From: Thalassovita gelatinovora
GTDB taxonomy: Bacteria; Pseudomonadota; Alphaproteobacteria; Rhodobacterales; Rhodobacteraceae
DNA: 64,000 nt
Assembly: GCF_001458355.1 (NCBI RefSeq)
Contig: NZ_CYSA01000019.1
Coordinates: 124,001-188,000 of the forward strand
Reading direction: 5' to 3'
Under the pieces are notes generated by a model. It was not told the origin of the DNA and ran no database searches. It worked only from the letters and a program-made list of their open reading frames with translations. The position numbers and the translations under genes are program-made. How positions within the stretch are numbered: position 1 is the stretch's first letter; every line of letters begins with the position of its first letter. Of this stretch, positions 9,088-18,405 are shown in pieces.

Positions 9088-10584
9088 GTGACCAAGCCCA
9101 ATTTCGACGTCACCCCAAATACTTGGGAATTCCTCAAAGATCCGATGATCAAACCAACCGGTTTTCGCGAATACGATGCGCGGTGGAAATATCCCGACGA
9201 AATCAATCTGCCTGGGATGACTGCGCTTGGTCTTGGGATCGGCACCCAGATGCGCAAACACGGGCTCGACCCGGTGATCGCTGTCGGCAACGATTACCGC
9301 GATTATTCTGTGACGATCAAACAGGCGCTGGTGATCGGACTGATGCAAGCCGGCATTCAGGTCAAGGATATCGGCCCGTGCATCACGCCGATGGCCTATT
9401 TCAGCCAATTCCACCTCGACGCACCCGCCGTGGCGATGGTGACCGCGTCGCATAACCCCAATGGCTGGACCGGGGTCAAGATGGGGTTCCAACGCCCGTT
9501 GACCCACGGCCCTGATGAAATGTCCGAATTGAAAGACATCGTTCTGGAAGGCAAAGGCGTGACAGCCCCCGGCGGCAGCTATGAAATCGTCGATGGCGTG
9601 TTCGATGCCTATATGGACGATCTGGTGGGTGATTTCAAAATGTCCCGCAAGCTCAAGGTCGTCTGCGCCACTGGTAACGGCACCGCCTCGGCCTTTGGTC
9701 CTCTGCTGTTCGAACGGCTTGGCGTTGAAGTCGTGCCAAGCCACAATCGGCTCGATTACACCTTCCCGCATTACAACCCCAATCCCGAAGCGATGGAAAT
9801 GCTGCACGACATGTCCAACAGCGTCAAAGCCAGCGGGGCAGATTTTGCCCTTGGCTTTGATGGCGACGGCGATCGTTGCGGCGTGGTCGATGACGAAGGC
9901 GAAGAAATTTTCGCCGATAAATTCGGGGTGATCATGGCCCGTGATCTGGCCAAGCTTTACCCAGGATCGACCTTCGTCGCGGATGTGAAATCGACCGGAC
10001 TGTTCGCCTCCGATCCTGAATTGCAGAAATATGACATCAAGGCCGATTACTGGAAAACCGGCCACAGCCACATGAAACGCCGGGTTCATGCCCTTGGCGC
10101 GTTGGCGGGGTTCGAAAAATCCGGTCACTATTTCCTCGCCGGTGATATCGGGCGCGGCTATGATGATGGCATGCGGGTGGCTGTGGAAATCTGCAAACTG
10201 ATGGACCGCAACCCGGATATGAAAATGTCCGATCTGCGCAAGGCGCTGCCGAAAACGTGGTCAACACCGACCATGTCGCCCTATTGTGCCGATACGGAAA
10301 AATATGCCGTGCTGGACCGGCTGGTGGAAAAACTGGTCGCCAAGGCGGCGGCTGGAGATACTTTCGCGGGCAAGGCAATCAAGGAAGTGGTGACGGTAAA
10401 CGGTGCCCGGGTAATCCTTGAAAACGGTTCCTGGGGGCTGGTGCGGGCGTCATCGAACACCCCGAACCTGGTGGTGGTCATCGAATCCAGTGAAAGCGAA
10501 GCAGAAATGCGCGCCATCTTCGCAGAAATCGATGCGGTGATACGGACCGAACCTCTGGTCGGTGACTACGATCAAACGATCTGA
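9088..10584 (+). CDS. Phosphomannomutase/phosphoglucomutase
   Basis: Alpha-D-phosphohexomutase interconverting hexose 1- and 6-phosphates, feeding sugar-nucleotide synthesis for surface polysaccharides. The phosphoserine loop TASHNPNGWTG lies near residue 120 and the Mg2+ loop GFDGDGDRCGVVDDEG near residue 257. The C-terminal phosphate-binding domain is complete (VRASSNTPNLVVVIES). I choose GTG at 9088 because the family similarity begins at TKPNFDVTPNTWEF and GAAGCGAG lies just upstream. An upstream in-frame ATG at 9019 would add 23 residues unlike the family. Its position after the KpsT/KpsE pair fits a role in the same polysaccharide. Preference for mannose or glucose cannot be decided by eye. 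Confidence 0.9.
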   Translation: MTKPNFDVTPNTWEFLKDPMIKPTGFREYDARWKYPDEINLPGMTALGLGIGTQMRKHGLDPVIAVGNDYRDYSVTIKQALVIGLMQAGIQVKDIGPCITPMAYFSQFHLDAPAVAMVTASHNPNGWTGVKMGFQRPLTHGPDEMSELKDIVLEGKGVTAPGGSYEIVDGVFDAYMDDLVGDFKMSRKLKVVCATGNGTASAFGPLLFERLGVEVVPSHNRLDYTFPHYNPNPEAMEMLHDMSNSVKASGADFALGFDGDGDRCGVVDDEGEEIFADKFGVIMARDLAKLYPGSTFVADVKSTGLFASDPELQKYDIKADYWKTGHSHMKRRVHALGALAGFEKSGHYFLAGDIGRGYDDGMRVAVEICKLMDRNPDMKMSDLRKALPKTWSTPTMSPYCADTEKYAVLDRLVEKLVAKAAAGDTFAGKAIKEVVTVNGARVILENGSWGLVRASSNTPNLVVVIESSESEAEMRAIFAEIDAVIRTEPLVGDYDQTI

Positions 10585-10601
10585 CACCGTACAGCCCTTC
10601 A

Positions 10602-10675
10602 GCTTCTTCTTGGTAAAATTACTCCGGGGGTGAATGCGCGCGGCGCGCGCAGAGGGGGCAGCGCCCCCTCCTTCC
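10602..10675 (+). repeat. Intergenic two-hairpin element, copy A
   Basis: First of three copies of a structured intergenic element in this window. Order: a CTTCTTCT lead, an AT-rich spacer, CCGGGGGTG, hairpin 1, hairpin 2, then CTCCTTCC. Hairpin 1 is TGCGCGC/GCGCGCA around GGC (10635-10651). Hairpin 2 is GAGGGGGC/GCCCCCTC around AGC (10652-10670). It lies 17 bases after the mutase stop and ends at the stop of the convergent oxidoreductase gene, so it could end transcription from either side. Confidence 0.85.
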
Positions 10676-10676
10676 T

Positions 10677-11780
10677 CTAGGCTGTCAAGAACCGCTTGGG
10701 ATCGAGAGCCGCGATTACTTCCGGTGCAACATCCGGGTGATCCCCTGCAATCAACGCGGCAGTCAGCCGCGACAACGCCGGGGCCGTCTGCACCCCATAG
10801 CCGCCCTGCCCGGCCAGCCAGAAAAACCCTTCGACCTGTGGATCGAAACCGACCAGCGGGGTCCGGTCGGGCGCAAAGCTGCGCAGTCCGGCCCAGCTGT
10901 GTTCGACCCGGGTAACGGGCACGGTCACCGCTTGTTCGAACCGGTGCAAACCTTCGGCCAGCACCATATCGTCGGCCCAGGCGTCTTGTGGTTCGATCGG
11001 GTCTTCATCCGCCGGACTGACCATCAACTTGCCGGCTTCTGGTTTGGCATACCACTGTTCGGAAATACTGCCGAAAAGCGGCCAGCGACGCACATCTCGG
11101 CCTTCCGGTGCGGGCAGGATCGCCGCCGAGCGGCGCATCGGTTGCACCGCGATCGGCAACGCCCCAGCCATGTCTGCAACCGCACCAGCCCATGCCCCGG
11201 CGGCATTCACCACGATGGGCGCGGTATATTCAGTGCCGCCCGCGCTGACTTGCCAGCCATCACCCCCGCGCCGTAACGCCGTCACCATCGCCCCAGTCAC
11301 GATCCGGCCACCGCGCGCCGTCAGCAGCCGCGCAAAGCCCGCCAACATGCGATCCACGTCGATATCCTGCGCATCCCATTCGATCGCTGCCCGGGCGATG
11401 CAATCCGGCCGCAGGATCGGCACTAATTCCACCGCTTGCGCCGGACTCAGCATTTCCATCCCGGTCGCGTCCGCGACATAGGCATCTAGCTGATCCAATT
11501 CGTCATCTTGCGCCAACAGCAATTCGCCGCGTGGCGACAGCAGGGAACTGTCCGCCACCCCGTCCGGGGCTTCCATGAACGGTGCCGAGGCCGCGTTCAG
11601 CGCACGCAAAGCCGCATTGCCGTAATTGCGGATGAATATCGCCGCCGACCGCCCGGTGGCGTGATACCCCGTGCGCGGTTCCGCTTCGAGAAGCAGAACC
11701 GACATGTGATCTGCCAACCGTGCGGCAGCGCTGACCCCGGCGATACCTCCGCCGATAACGATGACATCAGCGCCGGTCAT
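10677..11780 (-). CDS. FAD-dependent oxidoreductase of the D-amino acid oxidase/dehydrogenase family
   Basis: Soluble FAD enzyme of the DAO superfamily (DadA/glycine oxidase-like). The N-terminal dinucleotide motif is VIGGGIAGVSAAARLA, followed by LLLEAEPRTGYHATGRSAA, typical of the family. The C-terminal FAD contact is AGQGGYGVQTAPALS near residue 330. The length of 367 residues is normal. Members oxidise amino or imino acids such as D-amino acids, sarcosine or glycine; the substrate here is not identifiable. Its ATG overlaps the stop of the M3 peptidase by four bases, so the two are probably one transcript, which would fit use of peptide-derived amino acids. Confidence 0.87.
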   Translation of the reverse strand: MTGADVIVIGGGIAGVSAAARLADHMSVLLLEAEPRTGYHATGRSAAIFIRNYGNAALRALNAASAPFMEAPDGVADSSLLSPRGELLLAQDDELDQLDAYVADATGMEMLSPAQAVELVPILRPDCIARAAIEWDAQDIDVDRMLAGFARLLTARGGRIVTGAMVTALRRGGDGWQVSAGGTEYTAPIVVNAAGAWAGAVADMAGALPIAVQPMRRSAAILPAPEGRDVRRWPLFGSISEQWYAKPEAGKLMVSPADEDPIEPQDAWADDMVLAEGLHRFEQAVTVPVTRVEHSWAGLRSFAPDRTPLVGFDPQVEGFFWLAGQGGYGVQTAPALSRLTAALIAGDHPDVAPEVIAALDPKRFLTA

Positions 11781-13792
11781 ACTGCTGCCAACCCGCGCCC
11801 TTTGAGCAGCGCTTCAACCCCCGGCATCCGGCCTCGGAAGGCGGTATAAAGCGCTTCCGCCTCCTGCGATCCGCCGGTGGACAGGATATTGGCTTCCAAC
11901 GCCCGTGCCATTTCTGGGTCGAACGGGTTTCCCACCTCCTCGAAGGCCGCGAACGCGTCGGCATCCATCACTTCCGACCACATATAGCTGTAATAACCCG
12001 AACTGTAGCCGTCACCGGAAAACACATGGGCGAATTGCGGCGTGGCATGGCGCATCGCGATCTGTTTCGGCATGCCCAGCCGGTCCAGAATGTCAGCCTG
12101 CATCGCCATCGGGTCGGCAGGTGCTGCCCCTTTGTGAAAAGCCAGATCGACAAGGGCCGAGGCAACATACTCTACCGTCTGGAACCCTTGGTCGAAATTC
12201 GCAGCGCCCAACACCTTATCCAACATCTCCTGCGGCATCGGTTCCCCGGTTTCGGCATGAGTGGCGAATTGCGACAGGACTTCGGGCACTTCCAGCCAAT
12301 GTTCAAAAAGCTGGCTCGGCAATTCAACAAAATCGCGCGCCACTGATGTGCCGGATATGCTTTCATAGGTCACGTTCGACAACATCTGGTGCAGCGCATG
12401 GCCGAATTCGTGGAACAGAGTACGCGCATCGTCATAGGACAAAAGCGCCGGATCGGCCTTGGCGAAGTTGCAGACATTGATCACGACTGGAGTCTGGTCT
12501 TTGGGAAACTTCGCCTGCGCCCGCATCGCCGAACACCACGCGCCCGACCGTTTCGATCCGCGCGCGAAATAGTCGCCGATGAAAACGGCGACGTGCTTGC
12601 CGCCCCGCGTCACGTTCCATGCACGGCAATCGGGATGGTAAAGCGCCGCATCCAGCGGTTTGAACTCCAGCCCGAACAGCCGGTTGGCGCAGTCGAAAGC
12701 GGCTTCGATCATGCGGTCAAGCTGCAGATAGGGTTTCAGTGCCGCTTCATCCAGATCGTGTTCCGCCTTGCGACGTCGGGCAGCGTAATAATGCCAATCC
12801 CACGCTTCCAGATCGCCATTGATGCCGTCGTCATGCATCATCTGTTCAAGCACCTTGGCATCCGCTTCCGCCTGCGTCTTGGCTGGCTGCCAGACGGCAA
12901 GCAGAAGGTCTTCCACCTTTTCAGGTGTCTTCGCCATTTCGGTTTCCAGCTTGTAGGCGGCGAAATTGTCATAGCCCAGCAACTGCGCACGTTCTTCGCG
13001 CAGCTTCAGGATTTCGGCGGCGATGGCACGGTTGTCATGTTGTCCGCCATTCGCCCCCCGCGACACGAAGGCACGATAGGCCTGTTCGCGCAAATTACGG
13101 CGCGGTGAAAATTGCAAAAACGGTGTGATGATCGACCGCGAGGTGGTGACGATGGGACCATCGACACCTTTTTCCTTGCCTGCGGCGCGCATTGCTCCCG
13201 TGACAAAATCGGGCAAACCTTCAAGATCGTCCTCGGCCACTTCCATGAACCATTCACGTTCATCGGCCAGCAGGTTTTGGGTGAATTCGGTGCCCAAAGT
13301 CGCCAGACGTCCCTTGATCGCGGCCATCCGTGCATCCGCGGCGCCTTCCAATGCGGCGCCCGCACGTACAAAGCCGCGACGGGTCAACATTAGAACCCGT
13401 TCCTGTTCCGCGTTCAGCCCCAGATCATCTTTGCGCTGCCACAGATCCTCCACCCGCTGAAACAGGGGTTTATTCGATGAAATCGCCGCGTAATGGGCGG
13501 CAAGCTTTGGTGAAAAGTCGCGTTGCAAACCTTCGCGCACAGGATTGCTGTCGGCCCCGGCCACTGTGTAAAAAACTGACAGAACCTTGTGCATCCCCTC
13601 GCCTGCAGCTTCCAGCGCTTCAATCGTGTTGGCGAAAGTCGGAGCTTCGGGATTGCCTGAAATCGCGGCAATTTCGGCATTGTGTTCGGCAAGCGCGATG
13701 TCGAAAGCGGGGGCAAAATCGGCATCTTCGATCCGATCGAACGGGGCGATTTCAAACGGTGTGTCCCAATGGGACAGAAGCGGGTTGGTCAT
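11777..13792 (-). CDS. M3 family zinc metallopeptidase (oligopeptidase A / dipeptidyl carboxypeptidase type)
   Basis: Cytoplasmic thimet-oligopeptidase-family enzyme that degrades short peptides. The zinc motif HEFGH occurs in TLFHEFGHALHQML near residue 460, with downstream conserved FVELPSQLFEHW containing the third ligand. The length of about 671 residues is typical of Dcp/PrlC. I choose the ATG at 13792 because AGGAG precedes it by seven bases; the frame extends eight codons further, but that would put the ribosome site inside the gene. It is translationally coupled to the FAD oxidoreductase. By eye I cannot decide between OpdA-like endopeptidase and Dcp-like dipeptidase. Confidence 0.92.
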   Translation of the reverse strand: MTNPLLSHWDTPFEIAPFDRIEDADFAPAFDIALAEHNAEIAAISGNPEAPTFANTIEALEAAGEGMHKVLSVFYTVAGADSNPVREGLQRDFSPKLAAHYAAISSNKPLFQRVEDLWQRKDDLGLNAEQERVLMLTRRGFVRAGAALEGAADARMAAIKGRLATLGTEFTQNLLADEREWFMEVAEDDLEGLPDFVTGAMRAAGKEKGVDGPIVTTSRSIITPFLQFSPRRNLREQAYRAFVSRGANGGQHDNRAIAAEILKLREERAQLLGYDNFAAYKLETEMAKTPEKVEDLLLAVWQPAKTQAEADAKVLEQMMHDDGINGDLEAWDWHYYAARRRKAEHDLDEAALKPYLQLDRMIEAAFDCANRLFGLEFKPLDAALYHPDCRAWNVTRGGKHVAVFIGDYFARGSKRSGAWCSAMRAQAKFPKDQTPVVINVCNFAKADPALLSYDDARTLFHEFGHALHQMLSNVTYESISGTSVARDFVELPSQLFEHWLEVPEVLSQFATHAETGEPMPQEMLDKVLGAANFDQGFQTVEYVASALVDLAFHKGAAPADPMAMQADILDRLGMPKQIAMRHATPQFAHVFSGDGYSSGYYSYMWSEVMDADAFAAFEEVGNPFDPEMARALEANILSTGGSQEAEALYTAFRGRMPGVEALLKGRGLAAV

Positions 13793-13848
13793 GAACAGGT
13801 CTCCTTTGCACGGCAAGGTAGGCCTGATGTTTTCCGACTTCCAGCCCC

Positions 13849-14889
13849 CTAATGCCCACCACAGATCGGACAGTCGTCGCGCGGCTTCAGCCTGATCTTG
13901 CGGGTTTCGCCCCAGAGCGCGTCATAGATCAGCATTTCACCGCGCAGCGCAGCCCCTGCACCGGTAATCAGCTTGATCGCTTCGACCGCCATCATTGCGC
14001 CCACCACTCCGGGCAAAGGTCCGATCACCCCCGCTTCGGCGCAAGACGGTGCCAGACCGGGCGCCGGTGCTTCGGGAAAGATACACTGATAACAAGGGCC
14101 GGATGTGGCCGGATCAAACACGCTCAATTGACCTTCCCATTGCGACAAGGCACCTGAAATCAGCGGCTTACCCAGCTTCACCGCTGTTTCGTTGGACAGG
14201 TAGCGGGTGGTAAAATTGTCGGTGCCGTCAAGGATCAGATCGTAATCGGAAAACAGTTCTGTCGCCATATCTGGTTCCAGCCGCCGCTTGTAAGGGCGCA
14301 CCGTCACGAAAGGGTTCTGCGCTTGCATCGTGGCTTTGGCGGAAAACACCTTGGCGCTGCCAATATCCGCATCGCGGTGGATCACCTGCCGTTGCAGGTT
14401 GGAATTGTCGACCTCATCGTCGTCGATCACACCGATTGTACCGACCCCTGCTGCGGCCAGGTACATCAATGCGGGCGCCCCCAAGCCACCGGCCCCAATC
14501 ACCAAAACCCGTGCATTTTTCAGCTTCTTCTGACCCGTGCCGCCAATTTCGCGCAGCATGATATGGCGGGCATAACGATTGAGTTCTGTTTCACTGAAAC
14601 TGCCTGCGGGTTTTGTGTTCGTCCCCGGTTCGGGTTGCGCCCGGTTCCGCGCCCAGCCCAACCCCTGACGATAGACCAGAACCAACACCACGAAACCACC
14701 CAGCAGCAGCCAAGGTGCGGCAGAACCGCCGGTGGATTGGCGCAAAACGTGCCCTTCAGGCAGCACAAGGTGCAGCGCCACCACCGCAAGCCATAACAGC
14801 CCGATCATCAAGCCGCGTAACGCATAGGGCGTTTTGAGCGCAGCCCCGATCACCCAGAGCGCCGCCGCAATGATCAGAACCAGCCCCAT
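13849..14889 (-). CDS. moeB: MoeB/HesA/ThiF-family adenylyltransferase with N-terminal membrane segments
   Basis: E1-like enzyme that adenylates the C-terminus of a ubiquitin-fold sulfur carrier, MoaD in molybdopterin synthesis and possibly ThiS. The ATP-binding GAGGLGAPALMYLAAAGVG begins near residue 132, followed by DDDEVDNSNLQRQVIH. Two CxxC zinc pairs are present (CYQC and CPIC). A conserved cysteine lies in SCAEAGVIGPLPG. The 346 residues exceed the usual 250 or so because of roughly 95 N-terminal residues with two or three hydrophobic segments. That suggests membrane anchoring. The start codon overlaps the dut stop by one base, placing it third in a coaBC-dut-moeB operon. Confidence 0.88.
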   Translation of the reverse strand: MGLVLIIAAALWVIGAALKTPYALRGLMIGLLWLAVVALHLVLPEGHVLRQSTGGSAAPWLLLGGFVVLVLVYRQGLGWARNRAQPEPGTNTKPAGSFSETELNRYARHIMLREIGGTGQKKLKNARVLVIGAGGLGAPALMYLAAAGVGTIGVIDDDEVDNSNLQRQVIHRDADIGSAKVFSAKATMQAQNPFVTVRPYKRRLEPDMATELFSDYDLILDGTDNFTTRYLSNETAVKLGKPLISGALSQWEGQLSVFDPATSGPCYQCIFPEAPAPGLAPSCAEAGVIGPLPGVVGAMMAVEAIKLITGAGAALRGEMLIYDALWGETRKIRLKPRDDCPICGGH

Positions 14890-15353
14890 CAGCCGTGCCC
14901 GGTCGACCCGAACCCGCCTTCGCCCCGGCCGGTATCACTCAACCCGTCTACGATGGCGAATTGCGCCTGCACTACCGGAGCCACGACCATTTGCGCGACC
15001 CGATCCCCATGGGCAACATGGAAAGGTTGGTTGCTGGCATTGTGCAAGATCACCCCGACGGGACCGCGATAATCGCTGTCGATGGTGCCGGGGCTGTTGG
15101 GAATCGTGATCCCGTGTTTCAGCGCCAGACCCGAACGCGGTCGGATCTGCACCTCAAACCCTTCGGGGATTTCGAACCGCAGCCCGGTCTGGATCACCGC
15201 CCGGAAACCCGGCGCAATGGTCATCCCTTCTTCGCGGAAATCGGGGGCGAAATTGGCACGGATATCCGCCCCCGCCGCCCCGACAGTCGCGTAGGTCGGC
15301 AATGGAATAGACCGATCCGCACCTTGATCCCAGATCACCGCGATTTGCACCAT
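14889..15353 (-). CDS. dut: dUTP diphosphatase (dUTPase)
   Basis: Trimeric dUTPase hydrolysing dUTP to dUMP and PPi, preventing uracil misincorporation and providing the thymidylate precursor. The five family motifs are readable: AGADIRAN, PRSGLALKHG, GTIDSDYRGPVGVILHN, GDRVAQMVV and the C-terminal GRGEGGFGSTG loop that closes over the site. I start at the ATG giving MVQIAVIW, 154 residues, because the upstream in-frame extension overlaps coaBC. One base separates it from the coaBC stop, the widespread coaBC-dut arrangement in proteobacteria. Confidence 0.96.
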   Translation of the reverse strand: MVQIAVIWDQGADRSIPLPTYATVGAAGADIRANFAPDFREEGMTIAPGFRAVIQTGLRFEIPEGFEVQIRPRSGLALKHGITIPNSPGTIDSDYRGPVGVILHNASNQPFHVAHGDRVAQMVVAPVVQAQFAIVDGLSDTGRGEGGFGSTGHG

Positions 15354-15354
15354 A

Positions 15355-16554
15355 TTACGCCCTCTCCAATTCTTCGACGATCCGAACCGCCAACCGCCGG
15401 GCGGTTTCATCTTTGCTCAGCCTTGGCCATTGTTCGACCGCGTCGTCGCGGATCAGGATGACGGCGTTTTCGCTGCCGCCCATGATTCCGGTTTCTGGGC
15501 TGACATCATTGGCCACAATCCAGTCGCATTGCTTGCGTGCCCGTTTCGCCTGTGCATGTGCGATCACGTCATCGGTTTCTGCGGCGAAGCCGACCACCAA
15601 CCCCGGACGACCCGATTTCATCTGGCTAACCGTCGCCAGAATATCGGGGTTTTCGGCGAATTCGAGCACCGGCAATTGCCCGTTTTGTTTCTTGATCTTC
15701 GATGCCGAAGACGATGCCACCCGCCAATCGGCAACGGCGGCGGCAAACACCGCGACATCGACCGGCAGCGTATTTTGCACCGCGTCGAGCATCTGTTGCG
15801 CGGTTTGCACCGCGATCACGGCGACCCCAGAGGGTGGCGGCACGTCGGCCGGGCCTGTGACGAAAACCACATCCGCGCCAAGCGCGACAAGCGCCTTGGC
15901 AATCGCTGTTCCCTGTGCCCCAGACGACCTGTTGGCGATGTACCGCACTGGGTCAATCGGTTCATGGGTTGGCCCCGATGTCACCAAAATCCGTTTTCCC
16001 TTTAGCGGCCCATCGGACAAAGCAGCCCCGACCGCTTCGACGATCTGCATCGGTTCAACCATCCGACCGGGTCCGTATTCGCCACAGGCCATATCGCCTT
16101 CGTCCGGGCCCAGAACGGTGATCCCATCTTGCTGCAATTGGACCAAATTACGTTGAGTCGCAGCGTGGTCCCACATCCGCACATTCATCGCCGGTGCAAT
16201 CATCACCGGCGTATCGGTCGCCATCAACAGGGTCGAAGCCAAGTCATTGGCATGTCCACCTGCCATTTTGGCCATCAGATCGGCGGTTGCAGGTGCCACC
16301 ACGATCAGGTCTGCGGCACGCGATAGCTGAATATGGCCCATCTCGGCTTCGTCGGTCAGATCAAACAGGTCGGTATAGGCTTTTTCCCCCGAAACCGAGG
16401 CAATCGTCAGCGGTGTCACGAACTCTTGCGCGGCCCGGGTCATCACCGGCGTTACTGCCGCCCCGCGTTCGCGCAGGCGTCGAATCAGATCGGGCGTTTT
16501 GAACGCCGCAATCCCGCCCCCGATGATCAATAAAATGCGCTTACCATTCAGCAT
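15355..16554 (-). CDS. coaBC: Bifunctional phosphopantothenoylcysteine decarboxylase / phosphopantothenate-cysteine ligase
   Basis: Two-domain enzyme of coenzyme A synthesis. The N-terminal CoaC flavoprotein domain shows GGGIAAFKTPDLIRRL, the FMN/substrate motif PAMNVRMW and the catalytic cysteine loop MACGEYGPGRM. The C-terminal CoaB domain shows TSGPTHEPIDPVRYI, SSGAQG and the lysine motif ASKIKKQ. The chosen ATG (16554) begins MLNGKRILLIIGGG, the conserved start; an in-frame upstream extension of 45 codons has no similarity to the family. First gene of the coaBC-dut-moeB operon. Confidence 0.96.
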   Translation of the reverse strand: MLNGKRILLIIGGGIAAFKTPDLIRRLRERGAAVTPVMTRAAQEFVTPLTIASVSGEKAYTDLFDLTDEAEMGHIQLSRAADLIVVAPATADLMAKMAGGHANDLASTLLMATDTPVMIAPAMNVRMWDHAATQRNLVQLQQDGITVLGPDEGDMACGEYGPGRMVEPMQIVEAVGAALSDGPLKGKRILVTSGPTHEPIDPVRYIANRSSGAQGTAIAKALVALGADVVFVTGPADVPPPSGVAVIAVQTAQQMLDAVQNTLPVDVAVFAAAVADWRVASSSASKIKKQNGQLPVLEFAENPDILATVSQMKSGRPGLVVGFAAETDDVIAHAQAKRARKQCDWIVANDVSPETGIMGGSENAVILIRDDAVEQWPRLSKDETARRLAVRIVEELERA

Positions 16555-16618
16555 GCCGCCCCCCCGATCTGTGTTGCGCCGGACAGTAGGCATGTCGTGA
16601 TTGAGAGACAAGACCGGC

Positions 16619-17422
16619 TTAACGAAACGCGTCGCAAGGATCGGGCCGGTCCACCGCCGGTGCATCAATAACCGCATCGAAGCCACCATCGGGGGAATGT
16701 CCCTGTTCGGATTGTCCGATGGTCACGATGTTCCGTTCAGGGGCCAGCTTTCGCAGCGAAAGCGGCACCGCCCAATCGGCCCTTGCATGACCGTTTCCGG
16801 TGATGACCACGACCGGTCCCCCCGTCGCGCCCAGCGCCTGTAACGTTGTGCGGGCCAATTCGGCGTCCCGCAGCCGCTGCAATTCAACCATCATCGGCAA
16901 CAAATCATCTGGGAGCGCGTTGCAATGCGCCTCTTGTTGCAAGGCCAGCCGGACGATTTGCTGATCTTCGGGCAGAGGCCGGTCCAATCCATACTCCGAA
17001 GCCTCGGACCCAAAGCTTTGCACGATCCCGGTTTTCATCGCTGCCCGCGCTGCGTTTCGCGGGATCGCAGCGCCAAAGATGGCGGCGGTTGGGGCGGCCT
17101 GCATGATTTCAAAATACATATCGAAATCGGGCCAGCCGCTGTTGTCCCAATCCAATGCCGTTTCCAATGCCACAGGGTCGGTGCGCAATTCGCCGGTGAT
17201 GCGGTCGGCCTGATCCGCGGTCAGCATTTCAAAGACCAAGGCCTTGGGGCCAACCACGCCGGTCAGACGCGCCTGTGTCTGGTGATGAGCGGGATTATCA
17301 TGCACTTCCCCCAAGATCACCACATCACGGTCCCGCACCAGCGCCTCGACCGGATCCGACATCGCACTCCCCGGCAGCGCCAGCAGCGCAACCAAACCCA
17401 GACCAGAACCGAACGTCTTCAT
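16619..17422 (-). CDS. ChaN-like / haem-binding-uptake (Tiki superfamily) exported protein
   Basis: A 267-residue protein with an N-terminal signal-type hydrophobic segment (LGLVALLALPGSAMS), indicating export. The body matches the ChaN family: VVILGEVHDNPAHHQTQ with its EVHDN motif, LVFEMLTADQ and later VVITGNGHARADW. ChaN homologues bind haem at the membrane surface in Campylobacter, but the family also covers TraB/Tiki-like hydrolases, so the function is uncertain. The ATG overlaps the rpoH stop by four bases, an unusual coupling of an exported protein to a sigma factor. Confidence 0.82.
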   Translation of the reverse strand: MKTFGSGLGLVALLALPGSAMSDPVEALVRDRDVVILGEVHDNPAHHQTQARLTGVVGPKALVFEMLTADQADRITGELRTDPVALETALDWDNSGWPDFDMYFEIMQAAPTAAIFGAAIPRNAARAAMKTGIVQSFGSEASEYGLDRPLPEDQQIVRLALQQEAHCNALPDDLLPMMVELQRLRDAELARTTLQALGATGGPVVVITGNGHARADWAVPLSLRKLAPERNIVTIGQSEQGHSPDGGFDAVIDAPAVDRPDPCDAFR

Positions 17423-18297
17423 AGAAGGAAGTCTTGCACCTCGAGGCTTTCTTCTTCCAGTCGCTTTTTCATCTTTTTCAGCGCAGCCGCTTCCAGTTGG
17501 CGCACGCGTTCCTTGCTGAGATTCAATTCGACGCCCAGCGATTCCAGTGTGCGCGGCTGATCTCTCAGCTTGCGTTCGCGGATGATGAACTGTTCGCGTT
17601 CATTCAGGCTGCCAATCGCAGCGACCAGCCAATCCCGCAAAGTCTTGGTGTCATGCCAATCCTCGACGATTTCGGCCGCCCCAGCGCCATCATCTTCCAG
17701 CGTATCAATCCATTCACGACCTTCGTCTTCGCTGCTTTGGGTCGCATTCAGCGAAAAGTCGGAACCGGCCAATCGGCCTTCCATCATTTCGACGTCGCGC
17801 AGCGGGACGCCGATTTCCATCGAAATCGCCTGCCGCATTTGATACTGGTCCAGATCTTCTCCGCGGGCGCGCGCTTCGCGTTCCAATTGGGCCTGCACCC
17901 GGCGCAGGTTGAAAAACAGCGATTTTTGCGACGACGTGGACCCGGTGCGCACCATCGACCAGTTGCGCATGACATAATCCTGAATCGAAGCCTTGATCCA
18001 CCACACCGCATAGGTCGAAAACCGCACCCCGCGATCGGGATCGAATTTGTCTGCCGCTTTCATCAGGCCCAGACCCGCTTCTTGAATCAGGTCGTTCATG
18101 GGCGCGCCATAGCGCTTGAACTTGGCCGCCATTGAAATCGCCAGCCGCATATAGGCGGTGATCAACCGATGAAGCGCGGCTTCGTCCCGGTGATCGCGCC
18201 AAGCATAGGCGAGTTGTCGTTCGGTTTCCGCATCCAGAAGCTCGGCCTTCATGGCCTTGCGGGACAGGGAGGTGTCATTTGGTGCATCAAGTGGCAT
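17419..18297 (-). CDS. rpoH: RNA polymerase sigma factor, RpoH/sigma-32 family (probably the RpoH-II paralogue)
   Basis: Alternative sigma factor of the heat-shock group. The 292 residues include region 2 (ISMAAKFKRYGAPMNDLIQ and RFSTYAVWWIKASIQDYVM), the RpoH-box-like TSSQKSLFFNLRRVQ and a C-terminal helix-turn-helix (ESLGVELNLSKERVRQLE). Rhodobacterales carry two RpoH proteins, and I recall RpoH-II (oxidative/singlet-oxygen response) as closer to this sequence than RpoH-I; that is a recollection, not an alignment. No clear RpoE-type promoter is visible in the 108-base gap to the divergent cobU. A ChaN-like gene overlaps its 3' end by four bases. Confidence 0.9.
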   Translation of the reverse strand: MPLDAPNDTSLSRKAMKAELLDAETERQLAYAWRDHRDEAALHRLITAYMRLAISMAAKFKRYGAPMNDLIQEAGLGLMKAADKFDPDRGVRFSTYAVWWIKASIQDYVMRNWSMVRTGSTSSQKSLFFNLRRVQAQLEREARARGEDLDQYQMRQAISMEIGVPLRDVEMMEGRLAGSDFSLNATQSSEDEGREWIDTLEDDGAGAAEIVEDWHDTKTLRDWLVAAIGSLNEREQFIIRERKLRDQPRTLESLGVELNLSKERVRQLEAAALKKMKKRLEEESLEVQDFLL

Positions 18298-18405
18298 TCC
18301 AGTTCCCCCGCGATTGAAAGCGCCGCAGCGCAGTGGCTTGTTTCATTACAAGCGGGAATGCTACGCACCGCAATATGCGCCAGTTCACAATAAGGTGTGC
18401 AAAAA

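Noticed and set aside
8023-10128. 701-codon minus-strand open frame
   Set aside because: Antisense to the KpsE-like gene and the hexomutase gene, with no family pattern. Long antisense frames are normal in GC-rich DNA.
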